DNA of 64,000 nt from Cupriavidus basilensis (GTDB lineage: Bacteria; Pseudomonadota; Gammaproteobacteria; Burkholderiales; Burkholderiaceae): the NCBI RefSeq assembly GCF_000876015.1, contig NZ_BBQM01000025.1, positions 124,001 through 188,000 of the forward strand, given 5' to 3'. The notes under the pieces were generated by a model. The model searched no databases. It had not been told where the DNA came from and saw nothing but the letters and a program-made list of their open reading frames with translations. Positions 24,175 through 32,895 of the stretch are shown one piece after another (within the stretch, counting starts at the first letter, position 1; every line of letters begins with the position of its first letter). The position numbers were made by a program, and so were the translations under genes.

Positions 24175-25404
24175 ATGACCACCGTGCGCATCGGCGCCAC
24201 CGAATACCCGCTCGAGGACGTTCAGGAAAACCCGGCAAGGTATGCCCGCGTCCTGGAGCGAGCCAAGACGATCCAGGGCTATGCGGAGTGTGGTTGCAGC
24301 ATGCACAGCCCTCGGCCGAAGCTGGTGATTCGACGCTACAGCGGCGCGTTCCTGCTCGCCCGCTGGCCGGAACAGGCTCATTTGCATTCCCCGTTCTGTC
24401 GGTTCCATCAACGGACGGCAGGATCGGAGAGCAAGGGAACCGAGCTCGACGCTTTTCGCCAGCGCGACGGGCATCATGACGTTCGGCTCGATCTCTCCTT
24501 GTCAGTGAGCACACGATCGCCGACAAAGTCGTCGACGGCCAAGACACCTTCGGCGGGGGCTCGGCCTCAACGACGCACAGCCGGCCTGCTCGCGTTCCTC
24601 GAATATGCGTGGGAGGCGGCGGGCCTCAATGTCTGGCCTGGCCACGGCGGGCGCGGCTGGAATATTTGCTGGTCGCAACTGACAACCGAGCTTGCCGAGT
24701 GCAGGATCAACGGGAAGCCCGGTGACGCCTTGCTACACGTCATGGAACGGTGGGACCCGTCTCGCAAGACCGCGATCCTCGCAGAACTCGAGGCGTTCCG
24801 GGAACGCCTCAAACCCATGGGTGACGCCAACCAGCGCGGCCTGGTCATCGGAGAGATCGAAACTCACAAGCCGACCCAGTACGGCGGCATGCTGATTCTG
24901 CGCCAAAGCAAGCAAGCATATTTCGCGTCCCCCGGGCTATACGAACGCATCCAGCGATCCTACGCTCTTCCCCTCGCCGGCATCGGCAAACCGGATCGGC
25001 GCTGCGTCGCAATCCTCGCGGTCGAGCGATCGAAGTCCAACTACCTCACGGTGGTCGACGCGGCGGCCATGCTCACCAATCGGCAGTTCCTTCCCTGCGA
25101 TTCGAGTCACGAAATCGCCATGGCAGACTACCTGGTCACCATGCAGCGTGCCTTCCGCAAACCGGTGCGGCACCTCGGCCGCGCCGCGGTGCACCCCGAC
25201 TTCGTGCTCACCGACACCAACCCCGAGACGATGATCGAGGTCCTCGGTATGACCGGGGATCCGAATTACGATGCCCGGTTGGAGGAGAAGCGCCGACACT
25301 ACGCGAACGAGGTCACTCCCTACATCGAGTGGGATGCACGCGTCGATTACCTGCGGCTCCTCCGCTTGCCTCCGGCCAATGGCCGCTCCGAGCTCGACCT
25401 GTGA
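24175..25404 (+). CDS. DUF1173 family protein
   Basis: 409 aa. CGCSMHSPRPKLVIRRY near residue 39 and HSPFCRFH near 71 are the conserved Cys/His features of DUF1173, a family of plasmid and ICE proteins of unknown function. The C-terminal part (VHPDFVLTDTNPETMIEVLGM) looks like a PD-(D/E)xK nuclease fold, so nuclease activity is possible. AGGAGG precedes the ATG by about 10 nt. Confidence 0.8.
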   Translation: MTTVRIGATEYPLEDVQENPARYARVLERAKTIQGYAECGCSMHSPRPKLVIRRYSGAFLLARWPEQAHLHSPFCRFHQRTAGSESKGTELDAFRQRDGHHDVRLDLSLSVSTRSPTKSSTAKTPSAGARPQRRTAGLLAFLEYAWEAAGLNVWPGHGGRGWNICWSQLTTELAECRINGKPGDALLHVMERWDPSRKTAILAELEAFRERLKPMGDANQRGLVIGEIETHKPTQYGGMLILRQSKQAYFASPGLYERIQRSYALPLAGIGKPDRRCVAILAVERSKSNYLTVVDAAAMLTNRQFLPCDSSHEIAMADYLVTMQRAFRKPVRHLGRAAVHPDFVLTDTNPETMIEVLGMTGDPNYDARLEEKRRHYANEVTPYIEWDARVDYLRLLRLPPANGRSELDL

Positions 25405-25763
25405 CCGAGAAACGCGATCCCCTGTTCGATGCCGCGCTCGCATTGATCCACGCCCATCGCGCTGCGTCTGTCGCGCTGCTCGAACGCCGCCTGGGCGTGG
25501 ACCGTCCTCGCGCTGAAGCGCTCCTGGTGCAGGTCGCGCGGGAGACACCGGCGGTCACCCTACTCGCCAGCGGCCTATTCCTCTACCTGCCCGAGCAGTT
25601 GGCCGATGAGCTTGGGGCCCTGCGCACCTTCGCCGGTGCCGTGCTGACCGCGCTGCAGACCGACTCCATCGATCCGGCTCGCCTCCGTGCGAGCGCCATC
25701 GCTGCAGGCCTCACCGTCCCCGAGCAGTTCGACGTGGAAGACCCACACCGCCGCGCCGCCTAA
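25401..25763 (+). CDS. FtsK gamma-like winged-helix protein
   Basis: 120 aa. Residues 5-65 (LFDAALALIHAHRAASVALLERRLGVDRPRAEALL) fit the FtsK gamma winged-helix that reads KOPS-type DNA sites; no ATPase domain is present. Start is GTG overlapping the DUF1173 stop. Likely a stand-alone DNA-binding protein. Confidence 0.65.
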   Translation: MTEKRDPLFDAALALIHAHRAASVALLERRLGVDRPRAEALLVQVARETPAVTLLASGLFLYLPEQLADELGALRTFAGAVLTALQTDSIDPARLRASAIAAGLTVPEQFDVEDPHRRAA

Positions 25764-25783
25764 TCCGAACTCACCGGCGAAAC

Positions 25784-25810
25784 TTGACTTCCATCGCGAA
25801 TCGGTAGGCT
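25784..25810 (+). promoter_or_regulatory. P15 promoter 3
   Basis: CTTGACTTC; TTGACT 25784-25789, 15-bp spacer, TAGGCT 25805-25810, 32 nt before the ATG at 25843. Confidence 0.6.
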
Positions 25811-25842
25811 GGGCCTGTACCTACTTTCACTTCGCCGATCCC

Positions 25843-26160
25843 ATGAATAAACGCCAGACTTCTCCCGCGTCTCCCGCGGCGGGTCATGCCGTTGTCTGCC
25901 GCGCGGCCCCAGCGGAACCCGATGCTTCCCGACTGGCGAAGCTGGTCTTGCCGGTGGACTTCGGTCCGGACCGGACCGGCACGCTTACCGCACAGGCCAG
26001 TCACGTGCTCGTGGACGGACTCACCTGCTCCGCGCACCTCGCTGTCGACCTCGTCCCCGCGGCCGCTGCTGGCCAGCCGATCGCCGATATCCGGTCCCAC
26101 GATCCCGCATCTGCGAACAACATCCGCACGATGCACCCGCTCGGACAGGTGCACGCATGA
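25843..26160 (+). CDS. protein of unknown function
   Basis: 105 aa, Ala/Pro-rich, soluble. First gene of the operon 25843-29731. No ribosome site and no family recognised. Overlaps the next start by four bases. Confidence 0.5.
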   Translation: MNKRQTSPASPAAGHAVVCRAAPAEPDASRLAKLVLPVDFGPDRTGTLTAQASHVLVDGLTCSAHLAVDLVPAAAAGQPIADIRSHDPASANNIRTMHPLGQVHA

Positions 26161-26360
26161 CCCTGCTCTACCTCATCCCCCGCAGCGCGCTTGGCGGGCG
26201 CAGCCCCAAGACGGGCTTGCGGGTTGGCCAACGACACCGTTGGAATGGCGGAGCTTGGGGACTCGGCCGATGCGCGTTCTGCGGGCGCTCTCTCGAAGAG
26301 GTGCGGCAGAGAAAGAACGTGACACCCGGCGGCGGGAAATCACCCACGGAGCGCGCATGA
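26157..26360 (+). CDS. small basic protein with one CxxC
   Basis: 67 aa with RCAFCGRS, possibly half of a zinc site. ATGA overlap with the previous gene and another overlap with the next one argue that it is translated. Function unknown. Confidence 0.5.
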   Translation: MTLLYLIPRSALGGRSPKTGLRVGQRHRWNGGAWGLGRCAFCGRSLEEVRQRKNVTPGGGKSPTERA

Positions 26361-26599
26361 TGGGCTACATCAACCCCCTTCTGAGCCTGCCGGCCGCCTC
26401 CGACCTGCTGAACCTACCCGAGCAGGATCGCCGCGCGATTGCCCGGATCTTCCGCCAGCTTCGCGACCAGGCCAACACCCAGGCTGAAGACGCGTGGCGC
26501 CGCCGCAAGGGGCCGATGGCGACCTACTGGCGCGCCGTGTCGACATACGCTCGGCACCTAGCACACGCATTGGAACAACCAACCAAGACAAAATCGTGA
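26357..26599 (+). CDS. small helical protein of unknown function
   Basis: 80 aa, mostly helical. Overlaps both neighbours by four bases, as in a translationally coupled operon. No family recognised. Confidence 0.5.
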   Translation: MMGYINPLLSLPAASDLLNLPEQDRRAIARIFRQLRDQANTQAEDAWRRRKGPMATYWRAVSTYARHLAHALEQPTKTKS

Positions 26600-27726
26600 A
26601 CGAAAACTCCAACATCGAATGGTGCGACCATACGTTCTCGCCCTGGGAGGGCTGCCAGAATGTCAGCCTTGGCCGCGACGACTGCTACGCAGCGCGCCGT
26701 AACGCGCGCTTCGGCGGTGGGACCGCTCCGAACTGGGGCCCGGGGGTGCGACGGCGCCGGACACCGTTCGCCAACCGGCGCAATCCGCTTCGCTGGAACG
26801 CCGCTCACGCCGCGTTCGCATCTGTCCACGGCCGCCGGCAACGCGTGTTCTTTGGGGGCCCGACCGACATATTCGATAGCGAGGTACCGCTCGAATGGTT
26901 CATCGACGTGCTCGAGCTCTGGCGCGAGACACCTAACCTCGACAAGCTCGTCCTGACGAAGCGGATCGGCAACGTCTCGAAACGACTGGGGGAGGCGTTC
27001 AACAGACTGGTGCTTCGGAAAGACTGTGCGGAAAATCCGCTGGTGCCCTGGCTTGCCACTTGGATCGCCGGTAATCCGCCGGCGGACATCTGGCTCGGTG
27101 TGCCTGTCGTCAACCAGGCCGAGGCGGACCGCGACATCCCGAAGCTTCTTCGGACACCTGCGAAGCTCCGCTTCCTCTCGTTGGAACCGCTACTCGGCCC
27201 CATCGACGTGTTCTCTACCATGACGGGCGACCTGCTGCATGCCTCTGGCAACGTGTACGCGCCAAGCGCGATCGACTGGATCATTGCCGGCGGCGAGTTG
27301 GGACCGGACGCTCGCTACACCTTGCCCGCCTTTTTCCGTAGCCTTCGCGATCAATGCGCAACCGCCGGCGTCCCGTACCTCTTCACCCATTGGGGCGAAT
27401 GGCATACCGCCGCGCGAACATTGACCGCCGGCGAAGCTGTCTTCCGCACATTCGAGACATTCGAGCATTGGGTAAGCAAGGCATCGAGCTGGGTCCGTGA
27501 TGGCATCTGCGTGGACAGGTGTGGCCTGCAGCTCAAGACTGGCGAAGATTTCGTGCGGGCACGCGACGACGGCCGCTTCCCGGTGACGGTGATGCACCGG
27601 GTCGGCACGAAAGCTGCGGGGCGGCTCCTCGATGGTGTCCTGCACGATGCATACCCCAATCCGTTCGATACAGGGTCTGCCGCATGCGGACGGGCAATAC
27701 CTCGCGCGAGCGAGGCTAGCCGATGA
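26596..27726 (+). CDS. DUF5131 (phage Gp37/Gp68) family protein
   Basis: 376 aa. NIEWCDHTFSPWEGCQNVS at the N-terminus and LEPLLGPIDV, WIIAGGELGPDAR later are family hallmarks; members are distant radical-SAM-like proteins. The usual cysteine triad near the N-terminus is incomplete: where the family has GC..C..CYAE this protein reads GCQNVSLGRDDCYAA, so one Cys is Arg. Start is GTG overlapping the previous stop. Long insertions relative to phage members. Confidence 0.8.
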   Translation: MNENSNIEWCDHTFSPWEGCQNVSLGRDDCYAARRNARFGGGTAPNWGPGVRRRRTPFANRRNPLRWNAAHAAFASVHGRRQRVFFGGPTDIFDSEVPLEWFIDVLELWRETPNLDKLVLTKRIGNVSKRLGEAFNRLVLRKDCAENPLVPWLATWIAGNPPADIWLGVPVVNQAEADRDIPKLLRTPAKLRFLSLEPLLGPIDVFSTMTGDLLHASGNVYAPSAIDWIIAGGELGPDARYTLPAFFRSLRDQCATAGVPYLFTHWGEWHTAARTLTAGEAVFRTFETFEHWVSKASSWVRDGICVDRCGLQLKTGEDFVRARDDGRFPVTVMHRVGTKAAGRLLDGVLHDAYPNPFDTGSAACGRAIPRASEASR

Positions 27727-28979
27727 CCGCTCAACTGGACTTGTTCGCCCACGTGGCTGCGGCCTTTGCCGATGCGGCCGACCGCCCTGTTTCAAACGCC
27801 GAGCTATATGGCACGGTGGCGAAGGCGGCCGATATTGAACCGGCGGAGACATTGCGCCGCCAACCGATCGGCGCCTCAGGCGCGCTGCACAGCCCGTTCA
27901 AACGCGCCGTCCGCTGGCATCAGCAAACCCTGAAGCGCCTCGGCATCATCGAACGGATTCCCGACCAACGCGGACTCTGGCGACTTTCGGAGCCAGCAGG
28001 AAAGGAGCTTGACCGCGCGACGTCCGGTGTGAAGCTGCTAGCATTCAGCACAGATCTCGGCGTCGCAATCTGGAGCAAGTCGCAGGACGTGTTTCCAAGC
28101 CTGGGCGAACCGATCGCGCTCTGCTTCACATCGATCCCCTATCCGCTGCGACACGCGCGGGCGTATGGTAATCCGCCAGCTGCTGAGTTCGTCGACTTCA
28201 TCTGCGGTGTCATCGAGCCCATCGCGGCCGGGCTGGTCCCAGGCGGAAGCATCGTCCTCAATGTGTCGAACGACATCTTCGAAGACCGTAGCCCCGCGCG
28301 CTCCCTGTATGTCGAACGCCTCGTTCTGGCCCTCCACGATCGATTCGGTCTGGCACTGATGGACCGTATTCCATGGGTGAACTACAGCAAGCCGCCGGCG
28401 CCCACCTGGTGGGCCTGCGTCAACCGGGTGCAACTCGCTACCGGCTACGAGCCCATTCTGTGGTTCACCAACGACCCTCATCGCATTCGCTCAGATAACC
28501 GCCGGATCCTGCAGGAGCACACTGCGCGCCATCGTAGTCTGGTTCGCGCCGGCGGCGAGTCCCGCACGGCCATTTATGGAGATGGCGCATATCGCATTCG
28601 GCCGGGATCATTCAGGGCCGAAACGGCTGGGCGCCTCGCCCGGAACGTCCTGGAACGGGGCCACGCCTGCGCAGACACCCGGCATTATCGCCAACAGGCA
28701 AAGGCGTTGGGGCTACCAGTACATGGCGCCATGCAACCCACGGCTATCCCAGACTTCTTCATCCGCTTTCTGACGGAGCCGGGTGACCTGGTCGTGGACC
28801 CGTTTGGCGGAACGATCCGCACTGGGCTAGCGGCTGAGCGCCTTGGTAGACGCTGGCTGGTTACGGAATGGATCCACCAGTACATCCGGGGCGCGGCTGA
28901 GCTCTTTAGGACAGCGCCAGGCTTTGAGCTGAACCCCACCCTGACTGCCGCCCTTTCTTCTACAGGCAGCCACCGATGA
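27723..28979 (+). CDS. site-specific DNA methyltransferase (N4/N6 amino type)
   Basis: 418 aa. An N-terminal winged-helix-like domain (about 15-95) resembling Mrr N-terminal regions precedes the methylase. TSIPYPLRHAR near residue 138 takes the place of the catalytic TSPPY motif, with Ile for the first Pro. DPFGGT near 358 is the SAM-binding motif I, so the order is beta class. No partner restriction enzyme is evident. Confidence 0.8.
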   Translation: MTAQLDLFAHVAAAFADAADRPVSNAELYGTVAKAADIEPAETLRRQPIGASGALHSPFKRAVRWHQQTLKRLGIIERIPDQRGLWRLSEPAGKELDRATSGVKLLAFSTDLGVAIWSKSQDVFPSLGEPIALCFTSIPYPLRHARAYGNPPAAEFVDFICGVIEPIAAGLVPGGSIVLNVSNDIFEDRSPARSLYVERLVLALHDRFGLALMDRIPWVNYSKPPAPTWWACVNRVQLATGYEPILWFTNDPHRIRSDNRRILQEHTARHRSLVRAGGESRTAIYGDGAYRIRPGSFRAETAGRLARNVLERGHACADTRHYRQQAKALGLPVHGAMQPTAIPDFFIRFLTEPGDLVVDPFGGTIRTGLAAERLGRRWLVTEWIHQYIRGAAELFRTAPGFELNPTLTAALSSTGSHR

Positions 28980-29731
28980 TCCGCACGCAACTCTGGGCAT
29001 CCGGCGGCGGCGTCCAGTCCGCCGCGATAGCCGCACTGATCGCCATGGGTGAGATCAAGCCGGATCTTGCCGCCATCGTAGACACAGGACGCGAGCAGTC
29101 CACGACGTGGTCGTATATGGATGCCATTATCGTGCCGGCGCTGTCCGCTGTCGGCGTGACGCTGCATCGCATCTATAAGAACCAGTTCGAGGGGCGGGAC
29201 CTATACGGGGGCGCAGACAACAATACCCTGCTGCTGCCGGCATTCTCCACGCGCGGCGGGGAAGTGGGTAAGCTGTCCAACTGGTGCTCATCGTATTGGA
29301 AGCGGGAGGTCATCAAGCGCTGGGCCAACCGGAACGGCGTTGACCTGGTCGACACGTGGCTAGGAATCAGTGTCGATGAAATCGGACGGATGCAGAAGCA
29401 CCGGGGCCAAAAATGGCACACGCGCTATCCACTGATCGAGCGCGGCATGAACCGCGGTGACTGCATCACCCTGGTGAGGCGGATGGGATGGCCGGATCCC
29501 CCGCGCAGCTCGTGCTACATGTGCCCGAACCACACGGCACAAGAGTGGCGTGATATACGCGACAACAAGCCCGCCGACTGGCACGCCGCGATCGAGTTTG
29601 AGCGCGACCTACACCGCCGGGACCCGCATGCCTTTCTGCACCACGATTGCGTTCCGCTCGACCAAGCGGACCTGGATGAGCGTAACGGTGTGCTCTTCGC
29701 CCATTGTGACAGCGGGATGTGCTTTGTTTGA
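28976..29731 (+). CDS. PP-loop ATPase (PAPS-reductase/adenine nucleotide hydrolase-like)
   Basis: 251 aa. ASGGGVQSAAI near residue 8 is the PP-loop; SSCYMCPNHT near 180 and a terminal CDSGMCFV give four Cys that may bind metal. Such proteins adenylate or thiolate substrates; here it directly overlaps a DNA methyltransferase gene, so nucleic-acid modification is a reasonable guess, not shown. Confidence 0.75.
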   Translation: MIRTQLWASGGGVQSAAIAALIAMGEIKPDLAAIVDTGREQSTTWSYMDAIIVPALSAVGVTLHRIYKNQFEGRDLYGGADNNTLLLPAFSTRGGEVGKLSNWCSSYWKREVIKRWANRNGVDLVDTWLGISVDEIGRMQKHRGQKWHTRYPLIERGMNRGDCITLVRRMGWPDPPRSSCYMCPNHTAQEWRDIRDNKPADWHAAIEFERDLHRRDPHAFLHHDCVPLDQADLDERNGVLFAHCDSGMCFV

Positions 29732-29754
29732 CCCCATACTTTAGACGCAAGATT
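29728..29754 (+). promoter_or_regulatory. P15 promoter 4 (leaderless)
   Basis: TTGACC 29728-29733, 15-bp spacer, AAGATT 29749-29754. The ATG at 29759 lies at about +1, so the transcript would be leaderless; weaker match than the others. Confidence 0.4.
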
Positions 29755-29758
29755 CTTC

Positions 29759-30013
29759 ATGATGAGCCACAAAGCCAACCCCTCCAACGAACACGAATAT
29801 CCCGATCCGGAGACCGTTCTCGCCATCCGCGGTGCAATCAAGACCGGCATGTATGCCGGGCCGATGGGCGAAGACGGCCATTGGCTAAATGAATTCTGGC
29901 AGATCGGCCGTGCGCTTCGAGACCATGCGGACGCGCTGCAGGCATTCCAGATGGCCACACAGCGCGAGGTGCTCCGCACCACCGAGGGATATCTCGATCT
30001 GGCGCGGGAGTAG
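29759..30013 (+). CDS. small protein of unknown function
   Basis: 84 aa, soluble, acidic N-terminus, helical C-terminus (EFWQIGRALRDHADALQAFQ). No ribosome site visible. No family recognised. Confidence 0.5.
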   Translation: MMSHKANPSNEHEYPDPETVLAIRGAIKTGMYAGPMGEDGHWLNEFWQIGRALRDHADALQAFQMATQREVLRTTEGYLDLARE

Positions 30014-30133
30014 CCTGGGGATGGGGAACCGCGTGGGCGGCATTGACACCATTGCAGGTCTTCCCCACTCTCCGATCTGCCATCTAGAGCAGCCCGACCG
30101 CGACGACACCGCCCGGGCTGCTGCGCCCACCCC

Positions 30134-30160
30134 TTGACATCGGCTGGCATCGGGCAAGCT
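30134..30160 (+). promoter_or_regulatory. P15 promoter 5
   Basis: CTTGACATC; TTGACA 30134-30139, 15-bp spacer, CAAGCT 30155-30160, 27 nt before the nuclease start. Confidence 0.5.
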
Positions 30161-30187
30161 GGATTCACCTCCCTCGAAGGACTCTCC

Positions 30188-31081
30188 ATGCGACGCAAAT
30201 TTCTCCTCGCCGCCCTTCTCGCGCTGGCCGCAGCCACCGCCAGCGCCAAAGAGCCGACTCAGTCTGCCTGTGCCGGCTCGTTCGGCCTCGGGCGGCCTGT
30301 CATCGCGAAGCCGGCTGGCAAGGCCCACCTGCTCTGCTACCGGGCCTACGCTACACTGACCTCCGAACTGACCCGGACGCCTCTCTGGTCTGCCGAGTTC
30401 CTCACTCGCGATGCTGTCAACGCCGCGAGGGATGTTCCGCGCGACAGCGATTTCTTCGAAGAGGACGCCCTCCCCGCTGAGGCACGTGCCCGACTGGCCG
30501 ACTACGGCCGTGGTGCCGGCTATGATCGCGGCCACATGGCGCCAAGCGGCGATTTTGCCGACAAGGCATCTCAAGCCGAGAGTTTCAGCTTGGCCAACGT
30601 CATCCCCCAGAACCCCACGAGCAACCGCCGAACCTGGAGTCACATCGAAACCTCTACGCGCAAGCTGGTGCGGCAAATCGGCGCCGCCTATGTGGTGACC
30701 GGCCCGGCGTTCATACGCAACGCCGGCATGCTTCGCGGCCGCATCCGAATCCCGGATTTTGTCTGGAAGGCGATCTACGTGCCTGGCAAGGGCGCCGCCG
30801 CCTACATCGTGCGCAACGACGAAACCCCTGCGTACAGCGAGGCCAGTATCGCGGAGCTCGCTCATCTCACCGGCGTCGACCCGTTCCCGTCCCTGCCACC
30901 TGGGCAGCGCGGAACAGCAATCGACCTGCCCCCACCGACACCTCATCCTGGCGAGAAGCCGGCACGCCGCGTCACGCTGGCGTGGCTGACATCGGCCGAA
31001 GCTGCAAAGGCGCAGTCGGCCTCGCATCTGGTGCAGAGCGCGGGCACGCTGCTGTCTCTCGCGCTTGCATACGCGCGTTAG
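30188..31081 (+). CDS. secreted DNA/RNA endonuclease G (NUC1) family
   Basis: 297 aa. Signal peptide with cleavage near ATASA-KE (residue 20). YDRGHMAPSGDF near residue 112 is the DRGH active site of beta-beta-alpha metal nucleases; VIPQNPTSNRRTW near 138 supplies the metal-binding Asn. Expected in the periplasm, where it would cut incoming or released DNA. An extra C-terminal segment (about 240-297) includes a weakly hydrophobic end. AAGGA lies before the ATG. Confidence 0.85.
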   Translation: MRRKFLLAALLALAAATASAKEPTQSACAGSFGLGRPVIAKPAGKAHLLCYRAYATLTSELTRTPLWSAEFLTRDAVNAARDVPRDSDFFEEDALPAEARARLADYGRGAGYDRGHMAPSGDFADKASQAESFSLANVIPQNPTSNRRTWSHIETSTRKLVRQIGAAYVVTGPAFIRNAGMLRGRIRIPDFVWKAIYVPGKGAAAYIVRNDETPAYSEASIAELAHLTGVDPFPSLPPGQRGTAIDLPPPTPHPGEKPARRVTLAWLTSAEAAKAQSASHLVQSAGTLLSLALAYAR

Positions 31082-31233
31082 CAGGCTCCGGCTCGGCAAA
31101 CGGAGCAGGTCTACAGCTTCAGCCCACGAAGGAACATGTTCCGTCCAGAAAACGCGAAAGGTGCTGTCTGGACACCACCTTTCGACGTAGATCACGAGGA
31201 GAGCGGAGCCGCCACCGACGTCAGCGCCAGGCG

Positions 31234-32145
31234 TCAACGCAAAATCCAAGCGCCCACGACTGCATAGGCCAGCAAGGCAGGCATGGTACCCGCCAACGAG
31301 GCCAAGACGAAGCCGATTCGCGATGGCCGCCTGGTCGTGCGAGCCAAGGCACGCGCACGACGCCGGACCCCATCAACTGTGACCCGCACGGTATCCTCGG
31401 CAGTGCCAGCATCCCACGTCGCAAGCCACTGCATGTCAGAATTGTGGATCTCGCCGACGAAGATAGAGATTTCCTCCACGCCGATCGCCCTCGCCCGCTC
31501 CACGGCGAACTCGAGCATGAAGACGCTACGCAGTGGAATGTTCAGTTGCGGCTCGACCATCTGCATCCAGTGCCAGTCCCCATCGGGGAATGCCGGTGGC
31601 TCGGTGCGCCCGAGCCCTCTACGCCGCAAGCAGTTCTCCACCAGGTAGTCTCCTGGTGACAGGAAACCGGCGATCTGGCGCCGCTCGGTGGGGTGCAGCG
31701 CGTGAAACGCCATCGAGCCGCCGATATCCTGCAACCGGCGCACGCCATCGGCTCCGAAGCGGTCCGTCACCGTCTTTCTCTCGGCCCGCCTGGTGCGTTG
31801 CACGCGCCAAAGTCGAAGCGGCGAGATTGTGGCCTTCAGCTGCATGCGGAATGCGTCCGCAAGCGGAATCTCGGTCCAGTCGTCCATATCGACCTCAATA
31901 CCACAGTACATCTGGATAAACCGCATCTCGCCGAAGATAAGGCCGGGCGCACTCGCGATGGCCCGCTCCACGTGGCCCTTGTACTCGAGATTCGTACCAC
32001 CCGTCAGGCCATGGAGCACGCCGTACACGTGGCACCTTACCCCTTCATACTCGAGCTCGATCCGGTCTATCTCGGATGGGATGGCGGCAGCGCCCGATAG
32101 CAGCTCGGCTACTGTGCAATACGACGGGTCCCCGGCCGAGGTCAC
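31234..32145 (-). CDS. TraB/PrgY-like protein with C-terminal membrane anchor (tentative)
   Basis: 303 aa. HVYGVLHGLTGGTN near residue 38, GLIFGEMRF near 68 and IFVGEIHNSDM near 232 recall the GxxHG and E motifs of the TraB/TIKI fold. The last 25 residues form one membrane segment. The gene starts inside the HU-like stop. No function can be given with confidence. Confidence 0.5.
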   Translation of the reverse strand: MTSAGDPSYCTVAELLSGAAAIPSEIDRIELEYEGVRCHVYGVLHGLTGGTNLEYKGHVERAIASAPGLIFGEMRFIQMYCGIEVDMDDWTEIPLADAFRMQLKATISPLRLWRVQRTRRAERKTVTDRFGADGVRRLQDIGGSMAFHALHPTERRQIAGFLSPGDYLVENCLRRRGLGRTEPPAFPDGDWHWMQMVEPQLNIPLRSVFMLEFAVERARAIGVEEISIFVGEIHNSDMQWLATWDAGTAEDTVRVTVDGVRRRARALARTTRRPSRIGFVLASLAGTMPALLAYAVVGAWILR

Positions 32146-32429
32146 TGAGGCACCCCGTTCACAGCGTCCTTGAACCGCTGTCCGACCTTGAACTTGACGG
32201 TCTTCGCCGCCGGCACGGCGATCTCTTCGCCGGTCCGGGGATTTCGGGCGACGCGCGCCAGCCGATCACCCCTGCCGAGAGACCCGAAGCCGACCAGACT
32301 CACGGTGTCACCGCCTGCCACCGCGCCCATGATGGCGTTCAACGTCGCGTTGAGCGCTTCTTCAGCCTTTGCCTTCGACAAGCCATCCACGCCTCGCGCA
32401 ATCGCGTCAACCAGTTCCGCTTTGTTCAT
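32142..32429 (-). CDS. HU-family DNA-binding protein
   Basis: 95 aa, full HU length: MNKAELVDAIA start, the VSLVGFGSL turn and the RNPRTGEEI arm that inserts into the DNA minor groove. Plasmid-borne HU-like proteins may aid replication or partition and dampen fitness cost. Confidence 0.9.
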   Translation of the reverse strand: MNKAELVDAIARGVDGLSKAKAEEALNATLNAIMGAVAGGDTVSLVGFGSLGRGDRLARVARNPRTGEEIAVPAAKTVKFKVGQRFKDAVNGVPQ

Positions 32430-32541
32430 TTATTTCTCCGTTTGCGCCGGGAATCGGCGACTAACCCACTATATCCACGCATATGCCCCGGGATGGCGTC
32501 AAAAAGTTGGCAGAAACGGCCAGCATTCGCGAGACATCTGT

Positions 32542-32895
32542 TTATTGCCCGTCCCACCAGCCTGACGCCTCGTCTTCCACGTGGATTCCCACACATGCAA
32601 TCTGATCATTGGCACCTCGCCGAAAGCTGCGCTCGAACACAGCATGCGGCAGCCCGTCCAACAGCGATCGGTGAAAGAAGTTTGCACATGCAATGTCATC
32701 CTCCGCTCGGCTGCGTACCGCGCAAATCCGTCCATGCCGATACCCCTCGTCCCAGCAATAGCTCAGGATCGCCTGGAGGTCCACCATCGAGAGCGCTTCT
32801 TCGTGTTTGCGTCCCCACGCGAACGATCCAGTAGCATTCGTCGACACTCTGGGCGTAAGGTACAGGTCCGGATCCGGCATGACGATCAGTCCCAT
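32542..32895 (-). CDS. protein of unknown function
   Basis: 117 aa, soluble, Trp/Cys-containing. Its start overlaps the integrase stop. No family recognised. Confidence 0.5.
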   Translation of the reverse strand: MGLIVMPDPDLYLTPRVSTNATGSFAWGRKHEEALSMVDLQAILSYCWDEGYRHGRICAVRSRAEDDIACANFFHRSLLDGLPHAVFERSFRRGANDQIACVGIHVEDEASGWWDGQ

